DNA of 35,838 nt from Pseudomonadota bacterium (GCA_018240935.1 JAFEEV010000222.1:1-35838); one strand, 5' to 3'. Counted from the stretch's first letter, positions 17,017-25,436 are shown. The notes: generated by a model not told the origin, from the letters alone. Program-made: numbers and translations.

Positions 17017-17460
17017 CTATCGCTTCTCCCGTTCATTCTTCCATTTCCACTGCAACCAAATCCGTAGCCGCCTGAATTCCTCCGCATCAATGCTATCCGG
17101 TAATATCACTACACTGCGCATAAAAAATTGCTCAACCGGCTGCAAGTTGATTACGGTAAGGTAGGGAGCAACAAAAGTGTTATCCGATAGGTTGCAGGTC
17201 ATCGATTGGCCGGAGCGCGCGATCAGAGTGCATGACATTTCTTCCGTTAACGTCAAAGCCACGACTGCATCATGCGCAGTAAGCAACGCATCTTTGCGCA
17301 AATAATAGATCAGGCTGACGATCAGCAAAATAGCGATCGCCGCTTTCACGCCCGGCGGCAGCGCCAACGGCCATAATACGAGGCCGGCAGCGGCATGAGC
17401 AAGACCGAGCAGCACCGCAAGATAATAGGAAGGCTGGAGGCGAATCAGTAAATCGGACAT
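17017..17460 (-). CDS. ygfX: YgfX-like membrane protein (CptA family)
   Basis: Predicted inner-membrane protein of 147 aa with two transmembrane helices near the N-terminus (about residues 13-31 and 37-56). The cytoplasmic domain contains the family-type end RRLRIWLQWKW. In enterobacteria YgfX (CptA) is encoded with SdhE and has been reported to affect the cytoskeletal proteins MreB and FtsZ. Divergence from ygfZ, 132 bases away, matches that neighbourhood and supports the call. No sdhE is next to it. Sequence similarity in this family is low, so the function is less certain than the family. Confidence 0.65.
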   Translation of the reverse strand: MSDLLIRLQPSYYLAVLLGLAHAAAGLVLWPLALPPGVKAAIAILLIVSLIYYLRKDALLTAHDAVVALTLTEEMSCTLIARSGQSMTCNLSDNTFVAPYLTVINLQPVEQFFMRSVVILPDSIDAEEFRRLRIWLQWKWKNEREKR

Positions 17461-17533
17461 AAACTGCCTGTTTATCCTTCAAGATTTCAGCAAGCAATAT
17501 TTGCCGCCTGATAGCGAAGCCCATCTCTGGCAA

Positions 17534-17562
17534 TGCACTCGCTCTGACCGGTATCGTATAAT
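17534..17562 (+). promoter_or_regulatory. Candidate promoter for ygfZ
   Basis: A perfect TATAAT lies at 17557-17562, about 30 bases before the ygfZ ATG. The hexamer 17 bases further upstream (TGCACT, 17534-17539) is a poor -35, so only the -10 is convincing. Confidence 0.35.
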
Positions 17563-17592
17563 CATCGCCCTTTAACTCATTCGTCGTTTTGT

Positions 17593-18654
17593 ATGAACCC
17601 AGCCTGGCAAACCTTTTTATGCGATCATCACGCCGTTATTGAAAATCATAGCGTCATTCACTTTGGCGATAGCGCAGCGGAACTTCAAAATACACGAACC
17701 GCCACTGCTGTATTGGCCGATCTTTCGCATTACAGTCTCATTCGCTTTTCCGGAGAAGATGCAAAAACCTTTTTGCAAGGCCAGCTTACTTGCGATATCC
17801 GGGAAATTAATCCGCACAAGGCGCAATACGGCAGTTACTGCACCCCCAAGGGCCGGATCCTGGCCACTTTTCTGCTCTGGCAACAAGGCGATGATTTTCT
17901 GATGCAATTGCCCGCCAGTTTAGCCTCCGCCATTCAAAAACGATTGTCGATGTTCGTGTTGCGCGCAAAAGTAACATTAACGGACGTAAGCAATTATTGG
18001 ATTCGCATCGGCATCGCAGGACCGCGTGCCGCCGCGCTGATTGACACTATCACCGGCACTCCAAGCAACTTCAGTCAATCGTTGCAAGTCATGCACGAAA
18101 AAGAAATCAGCATTCTTTATCTTTCTCAGCAACGCATCCAATTGATCACAACGCTTGGAAATGCCCCCGAGTTCTGGAGCCGCTTGAGTCAACACGCAAC
18201 AGCGACCGGCGCCGGATGCTGGGATTGGTTAACCATCGCAGCCGGAATCCCGGTTATTTTGCCTGAAACCCAGGAAATGTTTCTGCCGCAGATGATCAAT
18301 CTGGATGCAATCGGCGGCGTGAGCTTTAAAAAAGGCTGCTATCCGGGGCAGGAAATTGTGGCGCGCACGCAATATCTCGGCAAACTCAAGCGCCGCATGT
18401 TTCTGGCGCATATCGATACAGCGCAGGCCGTCACAGCGGGTGATCCGCTGTATAGCAGCGATATGCAAGATCAATCCAGCGGCAATATCGTCAATGCAGC
18501 GTTAGCGCCGCAAGGCGGTTTTGATGTTTTGGCCGTAATCCAGCAAAGCAGCGCCAGCACCTGCCGGATTCATTGGCAATCACCGCAGGGAGCGGCGTTA
18601 GAAATCAAATCCCTGCCCTATCCGTTACCGGATTCAATAGCAACGGCCGGCTGA
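17593..18654 (+). CDS. ygfZ: Folate-binding protein YgfZ
   Basis: Tetrahydrofolate-binding protein related to the glycine cleavage T-protein, needed for normal activity of some Fe-S enzymes such as the tRNA methylthiotransferase MiaB. The family signature KGCYPGQEIVARTQYLGK is present near residue 247, with its conserved cysteine. The N-terminal aminomethyltransferase-like domain carries ADLSHYSLIRFSGEDAKTF (residues 42-60) and FLQGQLTCDI. At 353 aa it is full length. It is divergent from ygfX and convergent with the DUF502 gene 22 bases away. It may support the aconitase and other Fe-S enzymes of this organism. Confidence 0.92.
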   Translation: MNPAWQTFLCDHHAVIENHSVIHFGDSAAELQNTRTATAVLADLSHYSLIRFSGEDAKTFLQGQLTCDIREINPHKAQYGSYCTPKGRILATFLLWQQGDDFLMQLPASLASAIQKRLSMFVLRAKVTLTDVSNYWIRIGIAGPRAAALIDTITGTPSNFSQSLQVMHEKEISILYLSQQRIQLITTLGNAPEFWSRLSQHATATGAGCWDWLTIAAGIPVILPETQEMFLPQMINLDAIGGVSFKKGCYPGQEIVARTQYLGKLKRRMFLAHIDTAQAVTAGDPLYSSDMQDQSSGNIVNAALAPQGGFDVLAVIQQSSASTCRIHWQSPQGAALEIKSLPYPLPDSIATAG

Positions 18655-18676
18655 TGCAGCCTATGAGAATGCGTTT

Positions 18677-19381
18677 TTATTGCTCCCGATCTTCCGGCAC
18701 GTGCTGCTTGTCATGGGAAAAATTCAAATTGTCCGGCGCGTTGGTGCCGCCCGTGACCACGAATGTCATCGCTTCTTCCGTCGTCCAGTCCGTCAATATC
18801 ACGTCCTCCATCGGTAAAATTTCAATGTAACCGGATGTCGGATTGGGTGCGGTCGGCACATAAACCGCGGCGAGCTTTTTCCCGCTGCCTTTATCCGTCA
18901 TGACTTTGGTGATAAATCCGACCACCTTCATTTGCGACGATGGAAAACTAATCAGCACAACGCGCTGCCCGGTAACGGGCGGTTGGCTGATGGTATGCAG
19001 GAAACGCTTGGTGGCGCCATAAATCGTTTGCACCAAGGGCAACCGCGCCAGAATATATTCATAGATGCCGATGACTTTCTTGCCAATCACAAAAGATGCC
19101 AGCAACCCGATGCCATAGAGACTCACGATGGTTAGCAACGCAGCCACGGCTTGCTGAAAATGAGAATCGAGCAACCAACTGGCCGTGGTGTCCGAGAACG
19201 GCCGGACGGCCCGCGCCATTCCTTTGAGCAGGGGATCGCCGATCTGCGCCAATAAATTCAATAAAAAATCAAATACCAGCCATGTCACCCACAACGGCGC
19301 CACCGTAAGAAAGCCTATCAGTATATAGCGGCCCAGATGAGCGGAACGCGGGGGATGGTGTTCATTACTCTCGGTTGACAT
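18677..19381 (-). CDS. DUF502 membrane protein
   Basis: Two-helix inner-membrane protein of 234 aa from the DUF502 family, whose function is not established. After a short His/Pro-containing N-terminus come transmembrane helices at about residues 19-42 (IGFLTVAPLWVTWLVFDFLL) and 77-100. A soluble domain follows with the family-typical LPLVQTIYGATKRF, VVGFITK and VPTAPNPTSGYIEILP segments. Length and motif order match the family. The residue after the soluble domain becomes hydrophilic and acidic. Confidence 0.88.
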   Translation of the reverse strand: MSTESNEHHPPRSAHLGRYILIGFLTVAPLWVTWLVFDFLLNLLAQIGDPLLKGMARAVRPFSDTTASWLLDSHFQQAVAALLTIVSLYGIGLLASFVIGKKVIGIYEYILARLPLVQTIYGATKRFLHTISQPPVTGQRVVLISFPSSQMKVVGFITKVMTDKGSGKKLAAVYVPTAPNPTSGYIEILPMEDVILTDWTTEEAMTFVVTGGTNAPDNLNFSHDKQHVPEDREQ

Positions 19382-19751
19382 GTTGTAATTTTTCTCCAGC
19401 GAGATTTACGTAATCGATTCTTTATTTTCTTCCGGTCAAGAAGCGCCAGCCGCCTGCAAACCGCTCGCGGGCAGAAGGGCATAAGACGGGCTATGATAAT
19501 ATTTTTTTGCGCGAAACCGGTACAAATATTAGAAATATCATATACTGGCACGGCAGCGGTGTTCTTGGTAGAATCGCCGGGGCCGTTGCAGTAATTTCTG
19601 ACATAGATCGACTGGCATTGAACATGCACTACCCATAAAACTGTTTTCATTGGCTGCAGAAAAATTTTGGTCAATGCACACTCCAGAAAAACCAAAACCA
19701 CCTGCAGAAAACAACGTCGTCTCATGCAGAAAAAATGAATCGATAAACCAA
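19382..19751. other. Intergenic stretch without a convincing gene
   Basis: This 370-bp region precedes element copy D. It contains repeated short TGCAGAAAA-like words at about 19653, 19703 and 19727. A plus-strand frame opens at 19650 or 19674 and runs into the element, ending at 19832. That frame starts MHTPEKPKPPAENN but has no ribosome binding site, so I do not call it a gene. Minus-strand frames here show no recognisable protein. Confidence 0.4.
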
Positions 19752-19891
19752 GGAAGCTCTGAAAAAGGTAGCGAGCGACGGTCAGGCAAGGCGAAATTAG
19801 GTGAAAAAACGCAGTTTACAAGGTGTAAATGAGCATTTTGAGTCTGATTTCAACACAGCATGATCGAGCGCGGTAGTTTTTCAGAGCTTCC
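19752..19891. mobile_element. MITE-like element, family 1, copy D (140 bp)
   Basis: Copy D has perfect 15-base terminal inverted repeats (GGAAGCTCTGAAAAA and its complement), in the same orientation as copy B. The flanks are CCAA (19748-19751) and CTAA (19892-19895), a target duplication with one mismatch. Copies B and D share long identical internal segments, so D is a recent or well-preserved copy. It ends 57 bp before the GTPase gene at 19949 and could affect its expression. Confidence 0.87.
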
Positions 19892-19948
19892 CTAAAAATC
19901 ACGCTGATACCATTCGAGTGTACTTTATAAGATTGAAAAGGGATCGTT

Positions 19949-21412
19949 ATGTCACAAAGCTCAACACAAATAAATAAGTATCTTAAGAGTTTACAGAAAC
20001 ACTTAGCTGATGAGCATCCAGATAACCCGACACTTGCCAACGCAGTGAAAAGTTTTAGAAAAATGGACTATGTTGGCCACAGCATGGGACTACTCAATAA
20101 AGATGAATCTTACGCAACTTGTGTTACTTGGTGGCCCATGATTGCCGTATTAGGGACTTTTTCTGCCGGAAAATCGACCTACATCAATTCTTATCTGGAC
20201 ATGAAGCTGCAGCGCACCGGCAACCAAGCCGTCGATGACAAATTCACGGTCATTTGCTATAGCCGCCACAATGAAGCAAAGACACTACCCGGTATCGCAC
20301 TTGACGCCGACCCCCGTTTTCCGTTTTTCCAGATCAGCCGCAGCATTGAAGAAATCTCCGAAGCCGGGCAAGAACGCATCGATGCTTATTTGCAGCTGAA
20401 AACCTGTCCGTCCGAAAACATCCGCGGAAAAATCCTGATCGATTCCCCCGGCTTTGACGCCGACAATCAGCGTGCATCGACGCTGCGTTTGACCCAGCAT
20501 ATTATTAACTTATCCGATCTTGTGCTGGTATTCTTTGACGCGCGCCACCCCGAGCCGAAAGCCATGCAGGATACGCTGGCCTATTTGGTATCGGCCAGCG
20601 TGAATCGCGCCGATGCGAACAAATTCCTGTACATTCTGAACCAGATCGATGTCACGGCACAGGAGGATAATCCGGAAGAAGTCGTTTCGGCTTGGCAACG
20701 CTCTCTGGCTGAAGTCGGTTTAGTCACGGGACGGTTCTACCGCATCTATAATCCAGCTGCTGCCGTACCGATCGCCAATCCGCATATCAGAGAACGCTTC
20801 GAGAAAAAACGTGAAGAAGATATGGCCGATATCAATGCAAGAATGCATCAGATCGAAGTCGAACGCTCTTACCGCATTGTCGGAAAACTGGAACAAACCG
20901 CCAAAGGCATTAAGAATCAGGTCGTCAACAAGCTTTCCGACATGCTGAAAAAATGGAAAAGCAAGGTGCTTTTATTTGACGGTCTGGCTTTTGGCACACT
21001 GGCGCTTTTGGCGGGAATCGCTCTCACCATGAATGAATCCTGGGGCCTTTTGAAAACATTCCAGGAAGAGCTCATGCGCGGCGAAACGCCGGCAATCGCC
21101 ATCGCCGCTTTTCTGTTGATCAGCATCATTTTCATCCATTTCTCGATCCGCCGTGCGGTTGCCAATAAGCTATTGAAGAATCTGGCGAATGAAATCGGCA
21201 ATGATCATGAAACCTACAAGCAATATATGCAGGCATTTAATAAAAGCACCGCCGCGTACCGTCCGATGTTTCTGAGCGGACCTGCCGGCTGGAATGACGT
21301 TGCGCAACAAACGATCGATGAAATCATCAACGAAGCCAACGATTATATTCAAGCATTGAACGATCAGTTCACGAATCCGTCGGGGAATGGAGGCGAGAAC
21401 TCACAAGTTTAA
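19949..21412 (+). CDS. Dynamin/EHD-like membrane-associated GTPase
   Basis: Predicted large GTPase of 487 aa acting at the membrane. The P-loop GTFSAGKST is at residues 69-77, followed by a threonine-containing switch region, DSPGF (G3, 165-169) and NQID (G4, 230-233). A helical stalk-like region follows. Two hydrophobic helices at about residues 343-362 and 381-400 probably form a membrane hairpin, and the C-terminus is helical. The helical N-terminus of ~60 residues before the G domain and the GTFSAGKST motif suggest the dynamin/EHD superfamily rather than a translational GTPase. A good AAGGG site precedes the ATG. No second dynamin-like gene is adjacent, so this is not an obvious LeoABC- or paired-type system. 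Its substrate membrane is unknown. Confidence 0.78.
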   Translation: MSQSSTQINKYLKSLQKHLADEHPDNPTLANAVKSFRKMDYVGHSMGLLNKDESYATCVTWWPMIAVLGTFSAGKSTYINSYLDMKLQRTGNQAVDDKFTVICYSRHNEAKTLPGIALDADPRFPFFQISRSIEEISEAGQERIDAYLQLKTCPSENIRGKILIDSPGFDADNQRASTLRLTQHIINLSDLVLVFFDARHPEPKAMQDTLAYLVSASVNRADANKFLYILNQIDVTAQEDNPEEVVSAWQRSLAEVGLVTGRFYRIYNPAAAVPIANPHIRERFEKKREEDMADINARMHQIEVERSYRIVGKLEQTAKGIKNQVVNKLSDMLKKWKSKVLLFDGLAFGTLALLAGIALTMNESWGLLKTFQEELMRGETPAIAIAAFLLISIIFIHFSIRRAVANKLLKNLANEIGNDHETYKQYMQAFNKSTAAYRPMFLSGPAGWNDVAQQTIDEIINEANDYIQALNDQFTNPSGNGGENSQV

Positions 21413-21656
21413 AATCTTGAGTATTGCAGAAAAATCATCATTGGCTGATGGCGAGTGTTTCCACTCTCGCATAATCATCTGATTCACCTGTACTGCGCAT
21501 GAGATAGCAAACTGAATTGATAAAAAATCGATAACCCTATCAATTATTTTGTTATCTCTTGCGCCAGCCGGGCGTTGCATATGCGTTACCGTCATTTGCA
21601 TAATTTTTTCTTACCCGCCCCTCTAATTCACGCCGGATGTCATGTCTTGATCTGAT
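21413..21656. other. Intergenic region upstream of rpsO
   Basis: No gene is supported here. A minus-strand frame of 66 codons (21401-21601) overlaps the end of the GTPase gene and shows no ribosome binding site or recognisable protein. No terminator hairpin for the GTPase gene is visible. Confidence 0.4.
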
Positions 21657-21686
21657 TTGGACAAGAACAAGATTAAAGAGTAAAAT
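21657..21686 (+). promoter_or_regulatory. Candidate sigma70 promoter for rpsO-pnp
   Basis: TTGGAC (21657-21662) and TAAAAT (21681-21686) are separated by 18 bases, about 50 bases upstream of the rpsO ATG. Each hexamer has one mismatch to consensus. Confidence 0.5.
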
Positions 21687-21735
21687 TCCCGCTCTTTTAA
21701 TAATGGCAGTAATTTAATCACCGGAGAATCAATTT

Positions 21736-22005
21736 ATGTCAGTTACAATCGACCAAAAAGCACAGATAGTGCGTGACTATCAAAGAGCCGAAGGGGATAC
21801 TGGCTCTCCAGAAGTACAGATTGCACTTTTAACAACCAGAATCAATGACTTGATCGGACATTTCAAGACACATGTCAAGGATCATCATTCCCGCCGCGGT
21901 CTGTTACGTATGGTCGGCCGCCGCCGCAAGCTGCTTGACTATCTCAAAGACCGTAACGCAGACTCTTATCAGACACTGATTGAACGTCTCGGTTTACGCA
22001 AATAA
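21736..22005 (+). CDS. rpsO: 30S ribosomal protein S15
   Basis: Primary 16S rRNA-binding protein of the small subunit platform. The 89-aa product is the exact usual length. It shows the conserved GDTGSPEVQIALLT, the basic HHSRRGLL and the C-terminal RRRKLLDYLK. A GGAGAA ribosome binding site precedes the ATG. It is followed by pnp, the conserved rpsO-pnp operon, with a hairpin in between. Confidence 0.98.
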   Translation: MSVTIDQKAQIVRDYQRAEGDTGSPEVQIALLTTRINDLIGHFKTHVKDHHSRRGLLRMVGRRRKLLDYLKDRNADSYQTLIERLGLRK

Positions 22006-22029
22006 ATGTACTTTTCAATACCGGTTCGT

Positions 22030-22075
22030 ATTGATCGCATGGATCATTGCTCACCCCAATTATCATGCGATCAAT
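22030..22075 (+). promoter_or_regulatory. rpsO-pnp intergenic hairpin, likely RNase III processing site
   Basis: ATTGATCGCATG at 22030-22041 is perfectly complementary to 22064-22075, giving a 12-bp stem with a 22-base loop and no T-run. In E. coli the rpsO-pnp spacer carries a double-stranded RNase III site through which PNPase autoregulates its mRNA. Position and structure here fit that model; the mechanism is inferred. The loop contains CACCCC. Confidence 0.6.
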
Positions 22076-22140
22076 CTTCCTGTCTGCAAGCAAAATCAAA
22101 ATTCGGAAAGATTCATCAAATAGGAAAAAAGGATTGTTAA

Positions 22141-24264
22141 TTGAAACCTATTAAGAAGAGCATTGCCTATGGGCGCCACCAACTCACACTGGAAACCGGT
22201 GAAATAGCACGACAATCGCACGGCGCCGTAATGGTTACAATGGACGATACAGTAGTACTTGTTACCGTAGTCGGCGCAAAAAATATAAAACCCGGACAAG
22301 ATTTTTTCCCGCTCACCGTCGATTATCAAGAAAGATCATATGCTGCTGGCAGAATACCCGGCAGCTTTTTCAAACGGGAAGGCCGCCCTTCCGAAAAGGA
22401 AACGTTAACATCCCGGCTCATCGACCGCCCAATCCGCCCGCTCTTTCCCGAAGGCTTCTACAACGAAGTGCAAATAGTGGCCACTGTAATGTCGGCCGAC
22501 AATGAAGTCGACCCGGATATTCCTTCCATCATTGGCACCTCCGCCGCATTGATCCTTTCCGGTATTCCGTTTGATGGTCCGCTTGGCGCAGCGCGAGTCG
22601 GTTATATCAATAATGAATACGTTCTCAATCCAACCACCTCAGAACTAAAAGATACACAATTGAATCTCGTTGTGGCAGGCACGCAACAAGCCGTTCTGAT
22701 GGTTGAGTCCGAAGCCATGGAGCTTTCCGAAGAAGTCATGCTCGGCGCAGTCACGTTCGGGCACGAGCAAATGCAGGTAGTTATCAATGCAATAAACGAA
22801 TTTGCAGATGAAGCCGGTGTTACCGCCTGGGATTGGACACCACCGGAAAAAGATGTTGCATTCGAGGAAAAGATTACCGGACTGGCAGAAGCCGATTTGC
22901 GGCAAGCATATAAAATCAAACAAAAACAGGCACGCACTGAAGCAATCGAGGCAATCAGTCAGCGCATCTCTGCGGAATTGGGTGTCGATACGGAAGAAGG
23001 ACCTGATCTCCAATCATTCAAAGAAGCCTTTTTCGCATTGGAATCAAAAATTGTGCGCAACCAAATCCTGGATGGAGAACCCCGGATTGATGGCCGCGGC
23101 ACTCGCACGGTCCGCCCCATCACAATCCGTAACGGCATACTGCCGCGCACGCATGGCTCCGCACTGTTTACGCGGGGCGAAACTCAGGCGTTAGCGATTG
23201 CAACGCTGGGCACCGCGCGCGATGAACAAAAAATCGATTCGCTGCAGGGTGATTATAACGACCGGTTCATGCTGCACTACAACATGCCGCCTTACGCAAC
23301 CGGAGAAATCGGCCGCGTCGGCACACCCAAACGCCGTGAAATTGGTCACGGCCGTCTTGCGAAGCGCGCTCTTGCTGCGGTATTGCCCACACCTGAAGAA
23401 TTCGGGTATTCATTGCGCGTCGTATCAGAAATTACCGAATCCAACGGTTCCAGCTCCATGGCATCGGTTTGCGGCGGCTGTCTTGCGCTGATGGATGCCG
23501 GTGTGCCCCTGAAAGCGCATGTTGCCGGTATCGCTATGGGTTTGATTAAAGATGGCAACCGTTTTGCTGTACTGACCGATATTTTGGGCGACGAGGATCA
23601 TCTCGGCGACATGGATTTTAAAGTGGCAGGCACCGAAAAAGGTATTACCGCACTCCAAATGGATATAAAAATCCAAGGCATTACCAAAGAAATCATGCAT
23701 GCAGCCCTGATACAAGCGCACGAAGGGCGAATGCACATCCTGCAAATTATGAAACAAGCCTTGCCGTCAACCCGGGAAGATATCTCAGTTCACGCACCGC
23801 GCATCATCAAATTAAAAATCAATCCGGAGAAAATCCGCGATGTGATCGGTAAAGGCGGTGCTGTCATCCGGACACTAACGGAAGAAACCGGCACCACCAT
23901 CGACATCACCGATGATGGTCAAGTAACAATCGCATGTGTCAACGCGGAAGGCGGCGAACTGGCTAAGAAACGCATCGAAGACATTACCGCTGAAGTGGAA
24001 GTTGGAAAAATTTATGAGGGAGTGGTGCTGAAATTACTTGATTTTGGCGCAATTGTCAGCGTGCTGCCCGGAAAAGACGGTTTGTTGCATATTTCACAAA
24101 TTGCGAATGAGCGTGTCAGCAATGTCTCCGATCATTTGAACGAAGGTCAGCAAGTCCGCGTTAAAGTACTCGAAGCGGACGACAAAGGGAGATTACGCTT
24201 AAGCATGAAAGCTGCGGCAGCCGACGAAAGTAGTACAGATCCCACTACTACAGAAGAGACTTAA
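22141..24264 (+). CDS. pnp: Polyribonucleotide nucleotidyltransferase (PNPase)
   Basis: Phosphorolytic 3'-5' exoribonuclease and degradosome component. The 707 aa contain two RNase PH domains, the first with RSYAAGRIPGSFFKREGRPSE near residue 64 (given here only as landmark) and the second with SSSMASVCGGCLAL. They also contain a KH domain (INPEKIRDVIGKGGAVIR) and an S1 domain (GKIYEGVVLKLLDFGA). The start codon is TTG at 22141, the only position giving the usual N-terminus (KPIKKSIAYG); E. coli pnp also uses UUG. AAGGA lies about 8 bases upstream. A terminator follows. Confidence 0.97.
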   Translation: MKPIKKSIAYGRHQLTLETGEIARQSHGAVMVTMDDTVVLVTVVGAKNIKPGQDFFPLTVDYQERSYAAGRIPGSFFKREGRPSEKETLTSRLIDRPIRPLFPEGFYNEVQIVATVMSADNEVDPDIPSIIGTSAALILSGIPFDGPLGAARVGYINNEYVLNPTTSELKDTQLNLVVAGTQQAVLMVESEAMELSEEVMLGAVTFGHEQMQVVINAINEFADEAGVTAWDWTPPEKDVAFEEKITGLAEADLRQAYKIKQKQARTEAIEAISQRISAELGVDTEEGPDLQSFKEAFFALESKIVRNQILDGEPRIDGRGTRTVRPITIRNGILPRTHGSALFTRGETQALAIATLGTARDEQKIDSLQGDYNDRFMLHYNMPPYATGEIGRVGTPKRREIGHGRLAKRALAAVLPTPEEFGYSLRVVSEITESNGSSSMASVCGGCLALMDAGVPLKAHVAGIAMGLIKDGNRFAVLTDILGDEDHLGDMDFKVAGTEKGITALQMDIKIQGITKEIMHAALIQAHEGRMHILQIMKQALPSTREDISVHAPRIIKLKINPEKIRDVIGKGGAVIRTLTEETGTTIDITDDGQVTIACVNAEGGELAKKRIEDITAEVEVGKIYEGVVLKLLDFGAIVSVLPGKDGLLHISQIANERVSNVSDHLNEGQQVRVKVLEADDKGRLRLSMKAAAADESSTDPTTTEET

Positions 24265-24299
24265 ATCGCGGTATCGGTATTTATTTTTAACTTTAACCT

Positions 24300-24336
24300 A
24301 ACAAAAGCCCTGCCTTAAAGGCAGAGCTTTTGTTGT
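24300..24336. terminator. Terminator between convergent pnp and dksA
   Basis: AACAAAAGC then CTGCC pairs with GGCAG then GCTTTTGTT around a short loop, followed by TTGTT. The arm contains a T-rich 3' side on both strands, so it may terminate pnp and dksA transcripts alike. Confidence 0.75.
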
Positions 24337-24379
24337 TCCAATCATACTAAACCCGATAGCTACTCATTACACCTAACAT

Positions 24380-24805
24380 CTACTTCGCTATCTGCCTCTC
24401 ACGCATTTCATCCAATGTTTTGCAATCAATGCAAAGTGTCGCTGTAGGACGCGCTTCCAGACGCTTCAATCCAATTTCCACACCGCAGCTTTCACAGTAA
24501 CCGTAATCCCCTGAATCAATCTTGCCAATGATTTCATCGATTTTCTTGATCAGTTTACGCTCCCGGTCACGATTACGCAGCTCAAGCGTCATATCGGATT
24601 CCTGACTGGCGCGATCATTTGGATCGGCAAAAACCGTCGCTTCATCTTGCATCGTATGAACAGCACGGTCAATATCCTGCCCTAATTCAACCTTCATGTC
24701 TTCCAGTATCTTACGAAAATGCACCAGTTGATCAGGACTCATGTATTCTTCGCCTGCTTTCGGTTCATAGGGAGTCACTTGTTTACTTTGCAGCTCATTT
24801 GGCAT
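24380..24805 (-). CDS. dksA: RNA polymerase-binding transcription factor DksA
   Basis: Binds the RNA polymerase secondary channel and, with ppGpp, controls rRNA and amino acid gene promoters. The 141-aa product has the long coiled coil with the acidic tip DPNDRASQESD, whose key aspartates are Asp61 and Asp64. The zinc finger cysteines are Cys104, 107, 125 and 128 (CESC and CIDC). GAGGAG precedes the ATG. The next features on the other strand are the tRNA operon, a class of target for stringent control. Confidence 0.96.
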   Translation of the reverse strand: MPNELQSKQVTPYEPKAGEEYMSPDQLVHFRKILEDMKVELGQDIDRAVHTMQDEATVFADPNDRASQESDMTLELRNRDRERKLIKKIDEIIGKIDSGDYGYCESCGVEIGLKRLEARPTATLCIDCKTLDEMRERQIAK

Positions 24806-24850
24806 CTTTAAGGCTCCTCTTCAATTCCTGTAGCGTACAAAAATCGCATA

Positions 24851-24879
24851 GTATTATCAGAAAATGTATTAGATAACAA
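24851..24879 (-). promoter_or_regulatory. Candidate sigma70 promoter for dksA
   Basis: On the minus strand TTGTTA (24879-24874) and TAATAC (24856-24851) are 17 bases apart. The predicted start leaves a leader of about 40 bases before the dksA ATG. Confidence 0.5.
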
Positions 24880-25048
24880 GTCATTTATGGGTTTTTTGGA
24901 CTTTTTTTCCTGCATATCATCGGGATCACATTTCAAAATTAGCAAAAAACTCAAATTTCATCTGTGACATTATCCATACGGGATGTAATTATTCTCGACT
25001 TCCAATAGCGTAAATAACACTGACTGCTCTGCCCGGTGCACGAAGAAA

Positions 25049-25077
25049 TTGACGTATCAAAACTAAGTAGGTATAGT
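25049..25077 (+). promoter_or_regulatory. Strong sigma70 promoter of the tRNA cluster
   Basis: TTGACG (25049-25054) and TATAGT (25072-25077) are separated by exactly 17 bases and lie just upstream of the first tRNA. The discriminator GTCGCC is GC-rich, as in promoters under stringent control by ppGpp and DksA. Confidence 0.75.
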
Positions 25078-25088
25078 GTCGCCTTTTC

Positions 25089-25165
25089 CGGGGTGTAGCG
25101 TAGCCTGGTAGCGCGCCTGGTTTGGGACCAGGATGTCGGGAGTTCAAATCTCTCCACCCCGACCA
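25089..25165 (+). tRNA. tRNA-Pro (TGG)
   Basis: The 77-nt cloverleaf has acceptor arms CGGGGTG and CACCCCG, anticodon stem CCTGG/CCAGG with loop TTTGGGA (anticodon TGG at 25123-25125), T loop TTCAAAT and an encoded CCA end. First gene of a three-tRNA cluster. Confidence 0.97.
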
Positions 25166-25201
25166 ATTTCAGCCCTAATATTTTAGAGCATGCCCGACTT
25201 G

Positions 25202-25278
25202 GTGCCCGTAGCTCAATCGGATAGAGCACCAGCCTTCTAAGCTGGGGGTTACAGGTTCGATTCCTGTCGGGCACGCCA
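25202..25278 (+). tRNA. tRNA-Arg (TCT)
   Basis: The 77-nt cloverleaf has acceptor arms GTGCCCG and CGGGCAC, anticodon stem CCAGC/GCTGG with loop CTTCTAA (anticodon TCT at 25236-25238), T loop TTCGATT and an encoded CCA. Confidence 0.97.
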
Positions 25279-25359
25279 CAAATATTTCCTGATAGATGGA
25301 CTGAATTGCTCAACTCAGTTTGTGTATATACTCAACAAACTGCGCCGTTTTCTTACCAT

Positions 25360-25436
25360 GGTGGCTGTAGCTCAGTTGGTAGAGTCCCGGATTGTGATTC
25401 CGGTTGTCGTGGGTTCGAGTCCCATCAGCCACCCCA
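25360..25436 (+). tRNA. tRNA-His (GTG)
   Basis: The acceptor arms GTGGCTG and CAGCCAC are extended by the histidine-specific G-1 at 25360 opposite C73. The anticodon stem is CCGGA/TCCGG with loop TTGTGAT (anticodon GTG at 25394-25396). CCA is encoded. Last gene of the cluster. Confidence 0.97.

Noticed and set aside
21401..21601. 66-codon minus-strand frame between the GTPase gene and rpsO
   Set aside because: No ribosome binding site, no family resemblance, and it overlaps the end of the GTPase gene.
24951..25313. 120-codon minus-strand frame across the tRNA-Pro and tRNA-Arg genes
   Set aside because: It is the antisense of two tRNAs. Translations such as VERFELPTSW and DRNRTCNPQLRR are a well-known spurious annotation produced by reading tRNA complements.
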